Assembly (NCBI GenBank): GCA_938045445.1
Contig: CALIMM010000011.1
Span: 38,443-102,442 of the forward strand
Direction of reading: 5' to 3'
DNA: 64,000 nt
Source: an uncultured Candidatus Saccharibacteria bacterium
GTDB lineage: Bacteria > Patescibacteriota > Saccharimonadia > Saccharimonadales > Saccharimonadaceae
Positions 42,314 through 50,820 of this stretch are shown here, piece after piece (the first letter of the stretch is position 1; every line of letters starts with the position of its first letter). The position numbers and the translations under genes were made by a program. The notes beneath the pieces were generated by a model. It saw only the letters and a list, made by a program, of their open reading frames with translations, made no database searches and was not told the DNA's origin.

Positions 42314-42375
42314 AAGCACTGCAAGTGTCGTTATTGAGAAACATTGCAGAAAAATCATACAGTGGTAGCACCTCC

Positions 42376-42405
42376 TTGACAAAACAGTGGTAACCACTGT
42401 ACAAT
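42376..42405 (+). promoter_or_regulatory. Promoter with palindromic operator upstream of the unknown gene at 42415
   Basis: Consensus -35 TTGACA (42376-42381) and -10 TACAAT (42400-42405) with an 18-base spacer. The spacer is almost filled by a perfect palindrome, ACAGTGGT-A-ACCACTGT (42384-42400). A second half-site, ACAGTGGTAG, occurs just upstream of the -35 (42359-42368). A dedicated repressor is likely; none is identifiable nearby. Confidence 0.7.
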
Positions 42406-42414
42406 ACGCTCACT

Positions 42415-43260
42415 ATGACCAATCGCGAGCCAGTCGATGCCGTGTCTATCGGCATATTTCCACTTGGGAACTACGAGCCAACCGAACTCACCCTGCTTGG
42501 CCGCCACCTGTACAAAACGGTCGCAGCGCTTGAAGCACACTATGCCACGCCTGACGAAACAACGATAGCCTACCAAGCTCCCTTTGGGCGCTATAACGAA
42601 GGTGGTACATTGGCCGTTGACCTCACAGCTGATGCCACTGGCTTGACTGCTGGCCAGCTCGCCTTTGCCGACCCTGATAAGCACCATTCTTTTGCACTAA
42701 CACTGGCGGGTGATCGGCACTGCTGGTACAGTCGCACTGACCCTAGCCACACGATGCCCATCACACACAACCACGTGGCACGCCTGCTCGACCGCTCGCA
42801 CCCGCTTGATGATGACTCGGAATTATTCCGGTATTACGCAACCCACCGCGGCACAACTGCTGCCGACCTCCAGACTCTTCTTGACGAAGCGGTCCTCCCT
42901 ACGGTTAATCCTGAGCAAGTTCGCCGTGATGTGACCTACTGCTATAATGATATTACCTTCAAAGGTGAACAGTGGTCTGGTGTGCGTCTTGCACTGACAA
43001 TACGTCGGCTTGGTCAGCTTGCTATGGGCATTACAGCAAATCTAAAAATACCCTACAGCTGTGATGAGCTCGACGCACCAGTGACGTGCCGTATTACCAG
43101 TGACGACTTAGAATATACCACACTTGCCTGCTTTTATGATCATAACGAAACAACCTCGCAGCGTCGCCGTACATATGTTGAGCCAGACATCGCAGAGCTA
43201 AGCGACACTATCGCCCAGCTAACAGAGGATATGATTGCTGAGCGCTGTGCTCTGCAGTAG
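42415..43260 (+). CDS. Conserved-looking protein of unknown function under operator control
   Basis: 281 residues, soluble, no signal peptide, no family recognised. Visible traits: a start rich in Pro/Glu/Leu, a His-rich middle (D-K-H-H-S-F-A-L, T-H-N-H-V-A-R), and a C-terminal part with several Cys. It has one of the best -35/-10 promoters of the window and begins about 9 bases after the -10, so it is close to leaderless. The promoter is covered by a strong palindrome. A solid terminator follows, so it is monocistronic. Confidence 0.65.
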   Translation: MTNREPVDAVSIGIFPLGNYEPTELTLLGRHLYKTVAALEAHYATPDETTIAYQAPFGRYNEGGTLAVDLTADATGLTAGQLAFADPDKHHSFALTLAGDRHCWYSRTDPSHTMPITHNHVARLLDRSHPLDDDSELFRYYATHRGTTAADLQTLLDEAVLPTVNPEQVRRDVTYCYNDITFKGEQWSGVRLALTIRRLGQLAMGITANLKIPYSCDELDAPVTCRITSDDLEYTTLACFYDHNETTSQRRRTYVEPDIAELSDTIAQLTEDMIAERCALQ

Positions 43261-43313
43261 GATCACACCCTCTCTTCCGTGCCCTCGTAGGTATTATTGA
43301 CACTAATAAAATT

Positions 43314-43344
43314 ACAACACCAGCACATATGTTGCTGGTGTTGT
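43314..43344. terminator. Terminator between the unknown gene and alaS
   Basis: A 12-bp perfect stem, ACAACACCAGCA (43314-43325) with TGCTGGTGTTGT (43333-43344), 7-base loop. It lies between converging genes and may serve both. Confidence 0.85.
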
Positions 43345-43372
43345 GTTGTTTATTTCTGGTTATCTGCTAGCG

Positions 43373-45256
43373 CTACCGCAAAACTGCCTTGATCCGGCGG
43401 ATACCGGCTGAGCTCGACTCTTCCTTAGTGATTTTGAAACGCTTGCCGTCTTCGGCCAAGACGCCAGTGTGCTCGACGTGCGGGCCACCACACACTTCGA
43501 AGCTCACGCGCTCATCACCTTCGCCGATGGAATAGACCTTGACGGTGTCGCCGTAGCGCTCGCCAAAGGCACCGATTGCACCAAGCTTCAGTGCTTCGTC
43601 GGTTGGGTACACGGCAAAGCTCACGGGCAAATCCGCCTCGATCCAAGCATTAACTTGGTCTTCTACCGCTTGCTTTTCCTCCGGGGTGAGCTTATCGTGA
43701 TTGAAGTCGAAGCGCAGGCGCTGAGCGGTGATGTTGCTCCCATGCTGCTGTAAATCTGGTGCCTTGAGCACCGTGCGTAGCGCTGCCCCGAGCAAGTGCG
43801 TTGCTGTGTGGTACTTGAGATGAATTGGGTCGTGACCCTCTAGCCCACCACTAAACTGCCCCTTGCGTGCCGTCTTGGAGCGCTGGCGCTGCTCGGCCAT
43901 TTTGGCGTCAAATTCTGCCCGCCAGTCTTCAGAGAGCGCAATCCCCTGCTTGTATGCCTCCTCTGTACTGAGCTCTACCGGGAAGCCAAAGGTATCATAT
44001 AGCGTAAATAACTCTGCGCCAGTCAGGCCATCTGCGACATACTGCTGCATCTGCTTAAGCCCCTTACGGAGCGTCTGCCGGAAGGCTTTTTCTTCCTTGG
44101 CGAGCACGGCGATGATCTGTTCGCGCGCTGCTTTGACCTCTGGGAAGTCTGCCTCATATAGGTCGGCAATCACCGGCACCACTGCCTCGAGGAAGTTCTG
44201 CTCGATGCCAAGGTCGAAGCTGTAGCGGATGGCCCGGCGCAAGAGGCGGCGCATCACATAGCCTTGCTCCTTGTTGCTCGGGATGCAGCCATCGACCGCC
44301 ATGAAGCTGGCTGCTCGCAGGTGGTCAGCAATCACCCGCATACTCTCGGTGTGCGAGGCATAGCTCTTGCCACTGAGCTGCTCAAGCTTTTCGATGATGG
44401 GCCACATCAGGCTAATCTTAAAGACGTCGGGGTCGTTATTGGCCGCCGCCGCAATGCGCTCTAGGCCAGAGCCGTGGTCGATATTCGGCTTATCTAGTGG
44501 GACAAATTGTCCCTCGGCTACCTTCTTGTACGCCATAAAGACATTGTTGCCGATCTCCATAAAGCGCCCGCAGTCGCAGTTAGGGTGGCAGTGCTCACCA
44601 AATTTTGGATCATGCTCGATGAAGTCAAACTCATAAAACATCTCGCTGTCGGGCCCGCATGGGTCACCGACTGGCGTCGTCTCGGGCCCGCCGTTGCGAC
44701 TCCACCAGTTTTTACTGCCGTCGTAGTAGAAGATGCGCTCACCTGGCCGGATACCACGGGCCGCGCCGCGCTCTTCGCTGCCGATGTCGGCACTTTTCGC
44801 TTCGATCCCCTTCTCGGCAAATTTCTGCCGCCACAGCTCGGCTGCTTCGGTGTCTTTGGCAATATTGTACTCAGGCGCACCAATGAAACACGTCACATAC
44901 AGGCGATTTGGGTCAAGCCCCACTTCCTTGGTGAGGAATGTCCACATCCAAGTAATCTGCTCCTTCTTGAAGTAGTCGCCTAGGCTCCAGTTACCGAGCA
45001 TCTCAAAGAAGGTCGTGTGGCGATTATCGCCAATATCGTCAATGTCTTGAGCACGCAAGCATGTCTGCGAGTCGGCGATGCGCTTGCCCTGTGGGTGTGT
45101 CTCACCCAGCAGGTATGGGATCATTGGCTGCATGCCCGCACCGGTAAAGAGTGTCGTCGGGTCGTCGGTTAGGATGAGCGGGGCCCGCTTGATAATGGCG
45201 TGCTGCTGCTTGGCATAAAATTCGAGGTATTTGTTGCGGATATCTTGAGCATTCAT
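43373..45256 (-). CDS. alaS: Alanyl-tRNA synthetase lacking the C-terminal C-Ala domain
   Basis: 627 residues from the ATG at 45256. The class II catalytic core, tRNA-recognition helices and editing domain are present; the editing zinc site is visible as H-T-A-T-H-L-L and C-G-G-P-H-V-E-H, and the protein ends at S-S-S-A-G-I-R-R-I-K-A-V-L-R. Typical bacterial AlaRS continues for about 240 more residues with a dimerising C-Ala domain, here missing with no fragment downstream. Start: TATAAT (45264-45269) ends 7 bases before the ATG; the long in-frame upstream extension is promoter sequence. Confidence 0.95.
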   Translation of the reverse strand: MNAQDIRNKYLEFYAKQQHAIIKRAPLILTDDPTTLFTGAGMQPMIPYLLGETHPQGKRIADSQTCLRAQDIDDIGDNRHTTFFEMLGNWSLGDYFKKEQITWMWTFLTKEVGLDPNRLYVTCFIGAPEYNIAKDTEAAELWRQKFAEKGIEAKSADIGSEERGAARGIRPGERIFYYDGSKNWWSRNGGPETTPVGDPCGPDSEMFYEFDFIEHDPKFGEHCHPNCDCGRFMEIGNNVFMAYKKVAEGQFVPLDKPNIDHGSGLERIAAAANNDPDVFKISLMWPIIEKLEQLSGKSYASHTESMRVIADHLRAASFMAVDGCIPSNKEQGYVMRRLLRRAIRYSFDLGIEQNFLEAVVPVIADLYEADFPEVKAAREQIIAVLAKEEKAFRQTLRKGLKQMQQYVADGLTGAELFTLYDTFGFPVELSTEEAYKQGIALSEDWRAEFDAKMAEQRQRSKTARKGQFSGGLEGHDPIHLKYHTATHLLGAALRTVLKAPDLQQHGSNITAQRLRFDFNHDKLTPEEKQAVEDQVNAWIEADLPVSFAVYPTDEALKLGAIGAFGERYGDTVKVYSIGEGDERVSFEVCGGPHVEHTGVLAEDGKRFKITKEESSSAGIRRIKAVLR

Positions 45257-45449
45257 AGGGGGTATTATAGCACGGACACACTGCCCTATGCATCTTTGGT
45301 GGTATTCTACGCTTACCTCACGTTTTGGCGCGACCTCATCATCACACCGAGTATCACTTCTTATACTATTCCCGAGCATGTATAGCGTAATGGCGTTGAG
45401 AAGTTTTTCGCATCGCAAAAAGAGTATCGTCAATGCGGATGCCTCCATA

Positions 45450-45479
45450 CAAAAATCGACTCATCCGAGCCGATTTTTG
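45450..45479 (-). terminator. Terminator of the surface protein gene
   Basis: CAAAAATCG (45450-45458) pairs with CGATTTTTG (45471-45479) around an inner CTC-ATCC-GAG stem-loop; read leftwards it ends in a T-run. It lies 17 bases after the surface protein stop and shares its inner decamer with the argGH attenuator. Confidence 0.85.
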
Positions 45480-45495
45480 CGGTGTTATACTACTA

Positions 45496-46602
45496 CTAAC
45501 GCTTGAATAGCTTGTTGCGATAACGCCACAGGCCAACTGCCCCACCAACGAGAGCAACGCCCGCCCCGCCAAGGAGCCAGAGGCTGGCACCAGTGTCGGC
45601 AAGCGCAGCTACTACAGGATGCGTCTGCTTGGGCGTGTGGGCTGCCGTCTTGGGTGCGGCGGCAGCTTGCTGCGGTTGTTGTGGTCGCAGCGCAGTGCGG
45701 ATTACATCAACCCGCCGCTGCAGTGCCGTCTTGGCTGCATTATCTTTGACAGTATCGACCACTGCTTGGGTTGTTGTAAGCAATGCAAGATCCGGCTTAG
45801 CTTCGAGTGCATCAACGGCTTGCGTGGCTGTCTTTTGGCGCGCTTGCTCCTCCTGGATGGCCGTGGCTATAGCAGTGGTGAGCGCCTTGGTCGCTTTGGT
45901 AAGCTCTGGTGTTGTGGTTGCTTTGAGATTCGCCAGGCGATCTGCCTCAGCCACTGCCGCAGCAACTTCCTTGTCTGCTGCCACATAGGCTGGCGCGGCA
46001 GCAAGCTCTTGCTTGGCTTTGTCGTAGTCGGTATGGTCGACGCGGAGGGCATCGATTGCTTGCTGAAGCTCTTGCAATGCTTTGTCGATCACAGCCTGAG
46101 GAGATGTCTCATCAGCCACCACAGCACGAGCAATAACCTGCTTGGATATTGCCTCCGCCCTGGTGTGTGGGCTGTAGCCATCCAGCACCAATGGCTCGGC
46201 TAGCTTGGCTTCGAGCTTTTCAGTAGTTGCGATCTCTACCTCGCGCGTTACCTCTGCTTTATTGTTGGCATTATCGACCGCACGGTAAGTGATTGTGTAT
46301 GTGCCTGGTTTTGGGTTTGCAAGGTCAAGGTTTTTTGCGTCGATAACCACGCCATCGCTATTAACACCTGTTCCGTCCGTCCCATCATTCGCTGCCACAG
46401 TACGCACCGCATCGGCAATCGAGCGACCCGCTCGCGCCACGAGCTTCTCTGGCTTGGCTGGCGTAAAGACTGGTGCGGTCGTGTCAGCATCGGCATATGC
46501 CTGATGCGCCACAAGCTGCGGCCCCACAAGCCCAATGCCACCAACGACGACTGCAGCCGCGGCAATAACTCTCATCCGAGAGTGAATGTGTTTTACCCTC
46601 AT
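45496..46602 (-). CDS. Cell-wall-anchored surface protein with LADTG sorting signal
   Basis: 368 residues. Signal peptide (about 1-37, ending H-Q-A-Y-A), an Ig-like domain of the DUF5011/bacterial-Ig style (P-G-T-Y-T-I-T-Y-R-A-V-D-N-A-N-N-K-A, about 50-125), then an Ala/Lys/Glu-rich helical region with repeated A-x-x-A-I-x-A-L patterns like FIVAR/albumin-binding modules (about 145-320), and a sorting signal: L-A-D-T-G, hydrophobic helix, R-Y-R-N-K-L-F-K-R. LAxTG-type signals are used by some actinobacterial sortases. A role in host attachment is inference. AAGGGGG precedes the ATG. Confidence 0.8.
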   Translation of the reverse strand: MRVKHIHSRMRVIAAAAVVVGGIGLVGPQLVAHQAYADADTTAPVFTPAKPEKLVARAGRSIADAVRTVAANDGTDGTGVNSDGVVIDAKNLDLANPKPGTYTITYRAVDNANNKAEVTREVEIATTEKLEAKLAEPLVLDGYSPHTRAEAISKQVIARAVVADETSPQAVIDKALQELQQAIDALRVDHTDYDKAKQELAAAPAYVAADKEVAAAVAEADRLANLKATTTPELTKATKALTTAIATAIQEEQARQKTATQAVDALEAKPDLALLTTTQAVVDTVKDNAAKTALQRRVDVIRTALRPQQPQQAAAAPKTAAHTPKQTHPVVAALADTGASLWLLGGAGVALVGGAVGLWRYRNKLFKR

Positions 46603-46833
46603 AATAATCCCCCTTATGGTTGTCTATAAGTGTTAGTATACGAAACTGCCATTTGGCTTGTCAACAGAGTAGCTACTGAGATTATGGCGTGCTATTCTCA
46701 GTTATAGCCATGCCCTCTTGCGCATTAATCTCGACTGTCGTTTCCGGAACAGCGCCTAGTGATTGAGTATATATGCCTTGCAGAATGCAGAACAGCCTCT
46801 CTGTTTGCACTCATTATTGAGGTAATACAGCAG

Positions 46834-47952
46834 CTATGAAGCCACGGAATCGACGACAATCCCTCCGCCAAGACACTCTGCCCCGCGGTAGATCACGGCC
46901 GACTGGCCGGCTGCCACGGCCCGCTCAGGGTCGCTCAGGTGGAGAGTAGCTTGAGCCTGGGTTGGGTCATACTGCAGCGTGCACTGCCTCAGCTGGCCAC
47001 GGTGGCGTAGGCGGACGGTCAGCTGGTCATCTGCCGCTGGTGCACCATGAATCCAGTGCAAATCACCCACCAGCACATCATGGCGCCACATCGCTTCGTC
47101 ATTCATATTGCGGCTCACATACACCACATTTGCTGCCATGTCCTTGCCTACCACATAGTATGGCAAGCCACCGCCGACATCCAGCCCATGGCGCTGGCCT
47201 AGGGTGTAGAAAATCGCGCCATCGTGCCGGCCCAGCACCACCCCTGTTTGCTTGTCGATAATATCGCCCGGGCGAGTGGATACATACTGGCTGAGGAAGT
47301 CTCGCATACCAACGTTGCCAACGAAGCACACTCCCATCGATTCCTGCTTGCGCGCTGTCCAGAGGCCACGCTCACTGGCCATGTGCCGCACCTGCTGCTT
47401 GGTGTAGCCACCAAGGGGGAAGAGCGTATGCTGGAGTGCATCACTCGTCACGCGGTAGAGGAAGTAGGTCTGGTCTTTGGCTGCATCGGTTGCGCGGTAG
47501 AGGCGATCAGGCTGGAATGAATGTTCTTGACTAGTCGCTGCGCTGTTATCCTCTGCACATACACCACCAGTCTGCGCATAATGGCCCGTAGCAATGAGGT
47601 CAGCCCCACGCTCGCGCGCTGTATCGAGAAAGAGCCGAAACTTAATCTCTTGATTGCACATAATATCGGGGTTAGGCGTGCGCCCAGCTTGGTACTCAGC
47701 TAGCATGTAGTCTACCACCTTGTGCTTGTAGTCATGCTCAAAATCAAAGACGATAAAGTCGATACCCAGCTGCACTGCCACCCGCTTGGCGTCGGCCAAG
47801 TCCTCCGCCCAGGGGCACTGCATGCCAGGCAGATCTTGGCTCCAGTTTTTCATATACACACCGGTCACGTCGTAGCCCTGCTCCACCAGCAGCGCTGCGG
47901 TGAGGCTGCTGTCCACTCCACCGCTCATCCCGACAAAGACGCGCTGTGTCAT
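46834..47952 (-). CDS. mnmA: tRNA-specific 2-thiouridylase MnmA
   Basis: 372 residues. PP-loop M-S-G-G-V-D-S-S-L at the N-terminus; catalytic cysteines in D-I-M-C-N-Q-E-I-K-F and G-V-C-F-V-G; substrate region H-Y-A. It thiolates U34 of Lys, Glu and Gln tRNAs using sulfur from a cysteine desulfurase, and such a gene lies two positions upstream in the same overlapping cluster. The ATG overlaps the stop of the YdcF-like gene by 4 bases (ATGA). Confidence 0.96.
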   Translation of the reverse strand: MTQRVFVGMSGGVDSSLTAALLVEQGYDVTGVYMKNWSQDLPGMQCPWAEDLADAKRVAVQLGIDFIVFDFEHDYKHKVVDYMLAEYQAGRTPNPDIMCNQEIKFRLFLDTARERGADLIATGHYAQTGGVCAEDNSAATSQEHSFQPDRLYRATDAAKDQTYFLYRVTSDALQHTLFPLGGYTKQQVRHMASERGLWTARKQESMGVCFVGNVGMRDFLSQYVSTRPGDIIDKQTGVVLGRHDGAIFYTLGQRHGLDVGGGLPYYVVGKDMAANVVYVSRNMNDEAMWRHDVLVGDLHWIHGAPAADDQLTVRLRHRGQLRQCTLQYDPTQAQATLHLSDPERAVAAGQSAVIYRGAECLGGGIVVDSVAS

Positions 47953-48554
47953 GGCCGCACCGCCTTAAACCAACCAATTTTCACCAGCTCTTCGATCGTC
48001 AGCTGCCAACCACTTGGCGTAAGCCACCAGGTGTCCGACCACTGCCGGTCGGTAGCGACAGGGTGGCTGCGCATGGCGATATGCGGCACATACTGGCCAA
48101 ACTCCAGTGCAACGCGGCGTGAGTGATAGGCGCTAGTGACGAGGATAATCGAATCAAGATTCTTTTGACGGAGGAGCTGGCCAGTTTTTTTGGCATTTTG
48201 GCGAGTGGTTTCGCTTAGTTCCTCGGTGAGGATAGCACGGTCGGGCACACCAGCTGCTATGGCTTGGCGGCGCATTGCCTCGGCATTGCTGGGGCCAGTC
48301 TTATCGGCAGCGGCACCTGAGAAGACGATGAAGCGCGCCCAGCCATTTTGGTAGAGGCGAATCGCTTCGGCGGTGCGGGCCTGGGTGTCGCCACCACTCA
48401 CTGCCACAATAGCATCAGCAGCCTGGCACTGCTCAGCACTGCTCGGGGCTGCTTGGCACGTGGCCAAGTCGTCGCGCGTCAGCCAGCGCCCACCAAGCCA
48501 CACGAGGAGCATCAGGGCGATAAATATCCCGGCAAGCCAGCGTAATAACTTCAC
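47949..48554 (-). CDS. YdcF/DUF218-like membrane-anchored protein
   Basis: 201 residues starting at a GTG at 48554 that overlaps the desulfurase stop by 4 bases (GTGA). One N-terminal membrane helix (W-L-A-G-I-F-I-A-L-M-L-L-V-W-L), then the DUF218 fold: I-V-A-V-S-G-G-D-T, A-E-A-I-R-L-Y, F-S-G-A-A, E-E-L-S-E-T-T-R-Q-N-A and L-V-T-S-A-Y-H-S-R-R. Family members act on envelope precursors in a few cases (for example SanA/ElyC), without a common reaction. It sits between desulfurase and mnmA, but nothing in it suggests a role in tRNA thiolation. Confidence 0.8.
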   Translation of the reverse strand: MKLLRWLAGIFIALMLLVWLGGRWLTRDDLATCQAAPSSAEQCQAADAIVAVSGGDTQARTAEAIRLYQNGWARFIVFSGAAADKTGPSNAEAMRRQAIAAGVPDRAILTEELSETTRQNAKKTGQLLRQKNLDSIILVTSAYHSRRVALEFGQYVPHIAMRSHPVATDRQWSDTWWLTPSGWQLTIEELVKIGWFKAVRP

Positions 48555-49702
48555 CGCCGCGCCTCCCTCATTCGCTGCTGCTCGTGCTGCACCGCTGCAA
48601 TAATGCACTGCGCCGCACGTTGGCAATTCTCCTCGGTCGAGAGCCGCCCCAGGCTGATGCGCAGGCTTCCGTCGGCTACCTCTGGCGGCAGACCAATCGC
48701 CGTCAGGACATGGCTGCGCAGCCCTTTATTGGCCGCACAGGCACTACCAGTTGCCACGAGCACGCCATCGCGCTCAAGCAAGAAAATCAGCCGCTCGGCA
48801 TCCACTCCTGGAAACGAGATGTGCAGATGGCCCGCTAGGCGGTGCTTTGCATCACCCGAGACAACTGCCGTAGGGATGTGCTCGCACAAAGTACGCTGCA
48901 GGCTATTACGCAACCGTTCAAGGCGCTGCGCCTCGGATTTGCGATGTACCTGGGCGAGCTCCAGCGCCGTTGCAAAGCCGACCGCACCAGCCACATTCTC
49001 TGTCCCACTGCGCAGGCCACGCTCTTGCCCACCACCAACGATGAGTGGATCAAGCCGCACTTGGCTGGCTAGCCACAAGAGACCAACTTGCTTGGGGCCA
49101 TATATCTTACCCGCATTGAGCGTCAGTGCATCCACGCCAAGGCGCGCCACATTAATATCAAGCTGGCCTGCTCCCTGCGAGGCATCACTATGGAGGTAGA
49201 GCGGCGTTGGCCCACCTGCTTCGAGTCGTCGTTGGCGCTCACGGGCTACCACTGCGGCAATCGCCCGCAGCGGCTGGATTGTCCCCAGCTCATTATTAGC
49301 CAAAGCAACACTCACCAGCACCGTCTCTGGGCGGATCGCCCCAGCAACCGCCTCGGGCGTCACCACACCCTTTGGGTTAGCCGCTACCACTGTCACATCG
49401 TGCTGATGCGCTGCAGCCAGCACAGCGTGATGCTCAATATTTGCCGTTACCACATGGCCGTGTACGCCAGCAAACATGAGGTTAATTGACTCTGTTGCAC
49501 CAGCCGTCATAATAATCTCATCTGGCTTGCCGCCCAGCGCCACCGCAAGGCGGTGCTTTGCCTGGCGATAGGCCTGCCGCACCGCTACTGCTGGCGCATA
49601 GGGGCTAGACGGGTTAAAAAACTGCTCTGCAAAGTAGGGCTGCATCGCCGTCAAAACACGGTCATCCATCGGCGTGGCCGCTGCGTGGTCACAATATATC
49701 AT
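48551..49702 (-). CDS. Cysteine desulfurase (NifS/IscS type)
   Basis: 383 residues from the ATG at 49702. PLP enzyme of class V: D-H-A-A-A-T-P at the start, H-S-D-A-S-Q-G (cofactor), Lys in L-N-A-G-K-I-Y-G-P-K (the usual preceding His is replaced by Gly/Ala context), and catalytic Cys in G-S-A-C-A. It removes sulfur from cysteine; with mnmA downstream, the main client is probably tRNA thiolation, and no iron-sulfur scaffold gene is visible. A GTG at 49714 lies 7 bases after TATACT and could be a leaderless start adding four residues. Confidence 0.93.
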   Translation of the reverse strand: MIYCDHAAATPMDDRVLTAMQPYFAEQFFNPSSPYAPAVAVRQAYRQAKHRLAVALGGKPDEIIMTAGATESINLMFAGVHGHVVTANIEHHAVLAAAHQHDVTVVAANPKGVVTPEAVAGAIRPETVLVSVALANNELGTIQPLRAIAAVVARERQRRLEAGGPTPLYLHSDASQGAGQLDINVARLGVDALTLNAGKIYGPKQVGLLWLASQVRLDPLIVGGGQERGLRSGTENVAGAVGFATALELAQVHRKSEAQRLERLRNSLQRTLCEHIPTAVVSGDAKHRLAGHLHISFPGVDAERLIFLLERDGVLVATGSACAANKGLRSHVLTAIGLPPEVADGSLRISLGRLSTEENCQRAAQCIIAAVQHEQQRMREARR

Positions 49703-49732
49703 CTCTGGTTTCACTCCAATTAGTATAGCACT

Positions 49733-50170
49733 CTAGTCCGGATCGGCGAAACGCTGGCCAGTATTGGGGTCAACGCGGTAAATCTCGCGTGCTACCCGCT
49801 CATAATAGAGGCGCGTCGCCATAACGAAATTACGGAGTTCATCACCGGTCAGGTAGCTGTAGCGAGCACCCTCTTGCGCTTTAAGGATGCCCTGGTCGTT
49901 AATCTCGTAGCGGATAGTATTGGTCTGGATATGGCGCCTCTCGTCTGTCCACTCTTCGTGCCAGATCCAGGTTTTTTCGTCGAGGCAAAAGAATTCGCGG
50001 TGCCGCCCCTTCTCGACCGGGCCAAACAGCTCTGCCCCAATCTCACTCTCAAGCGTGATGAGCTCGCGCTCGGTATAGCGTTTAAACGGCCGCTTCTTCG
50101 ACTTACCAACACTGGTATCGCCCGCCAGCAGCGCGTAGGCCTTGCCAAGGAGCGAGCTTGGCTTTTTCAC
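49733..50170 (-). CDS. Hypothetical protein, last gene of the metG-tatD operon
   Basis: 145 residues, soluble, basic N-terminus then a mixed alpha/beta part rich in aromatic residues (F-F-C-L-D-E-K-T-W-I-W-H-E-E-W-T-D-E) and a helical C-terminus containing Y-Y-E-R-V-A-R-E-I-Y-R-V-D. No family recognised. Its ATG overlaps the stop of the upstream gene by one base or so (50170 shared), so it is translated with the metG-tatD cluster. Confidence 0.65.
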   Translation of the reverse strand: MKKPSSLLGKAYALLAGDTSVGKSKKRPFKRYTERELITLESEIGAELFGPVEKGRHREFFCLDEKTWIWHEEWTDERRHIQTNTIRYEINDQGILKAQEGARYSYLTGDELRNFVMATRLYYERVAREIYRVDPNTGQRFADPD

Positions 50171-50820
50171 TAGGCAGCGCGCCTCCCAGAGTAATAACCG
50201 CTATGAGGAGATGGAGATGGAGCTGTAGCCGTAGCTGCACTACGATGTGCTCGTCTTGCTGCGTAATGTGATAGATCTATCACATTACTACTGTCGCCGT
50301 TCCCATTTGCTGGATATTCTTGAGTTGTATACAAGGATGAAGCTCCAATCCTATTGCCTTCCTCTTCATCAATCTTCCTATCCCAAAGTCCAGGGTCTAT
50401 ATCAGTTTCACCACCAACAAAGGCTCGCGTTGCCAAAGCCTTGACGACACCATTCGTCCCCTCGGTCTCCTCAAGCTGGCGTGCATCATTGCTGCCATTC
50501 ATAGCAAGTTCTTGTTCACGCATCATCAAGACTAGAGTCGTCACCCGTGCAGTGTAGAGTATATTTTCACGATAAATTGCTTCTGGGGATACCGTCTTAC
50601 CCTTATTCTCATCCCTTGTCGTGCCATTATTATATGCACGCAAAGCTTCAGCAAGCCCTGCTGCAACACGCTTCGCCTGCCGCTCTGCCATGAGATCCTC
50701 ATACGACATAATACCAGAGCGACTCTCATCGCCTTGGGGCTTTGACTCCTGCGTCGCATCGCCCTTATGTGTGGGCTGTTGTTGTGGTGTGTGATCTATC
50801 GAAAAACTCTCACCGCTCAT
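50170..50820 (-). CDS. Hypothetical protein downstream of tatD
   Basis: 216 residues, mostly polar and likely partly disordered at both ends (Gln/Ser/Pro-rich start, Ser/Ala/Pro/Tyr-rich end). A central helical part contains Y-E-D-L-M-A-E-R-Q-A-K-R-V-A and Y-R-E-N-I-L-Y-T-A-R-V-T-T-L-V-L-M-M-R. No family recognised. Its ATG overlaps the tatD stop by 4 bases. Together with the next gene it forms a lineage-specific pair in a housekeeping operon. Confidence 0.65.
   Translation of the reverse strand: MSGESFSIDHTPQQQPTHKGDATQESKPQGDESRSGIMSYEDLMAERQAKRVAAGLAEALRAYNNGTTRDENKGKTVSPEAIYRENILYTARVTTLVLMMREQELAMNGSNDARQLEETEGTNGVVKALATRAFVGGETDIDPGLWDRKIDEEEGNRIGASSLYTTQEYPANGNGDSSNVIDLSHYAARRAHRSAATATAPSPSPHSGYYSGRRAA

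Noticed and set aside
45257..45448. N-terminal extension of alaS
   Set aside because: Family N-terminus starts at the ATG at 45256, directly after a TATAAT box; the extension would lie upstream of the promoter.
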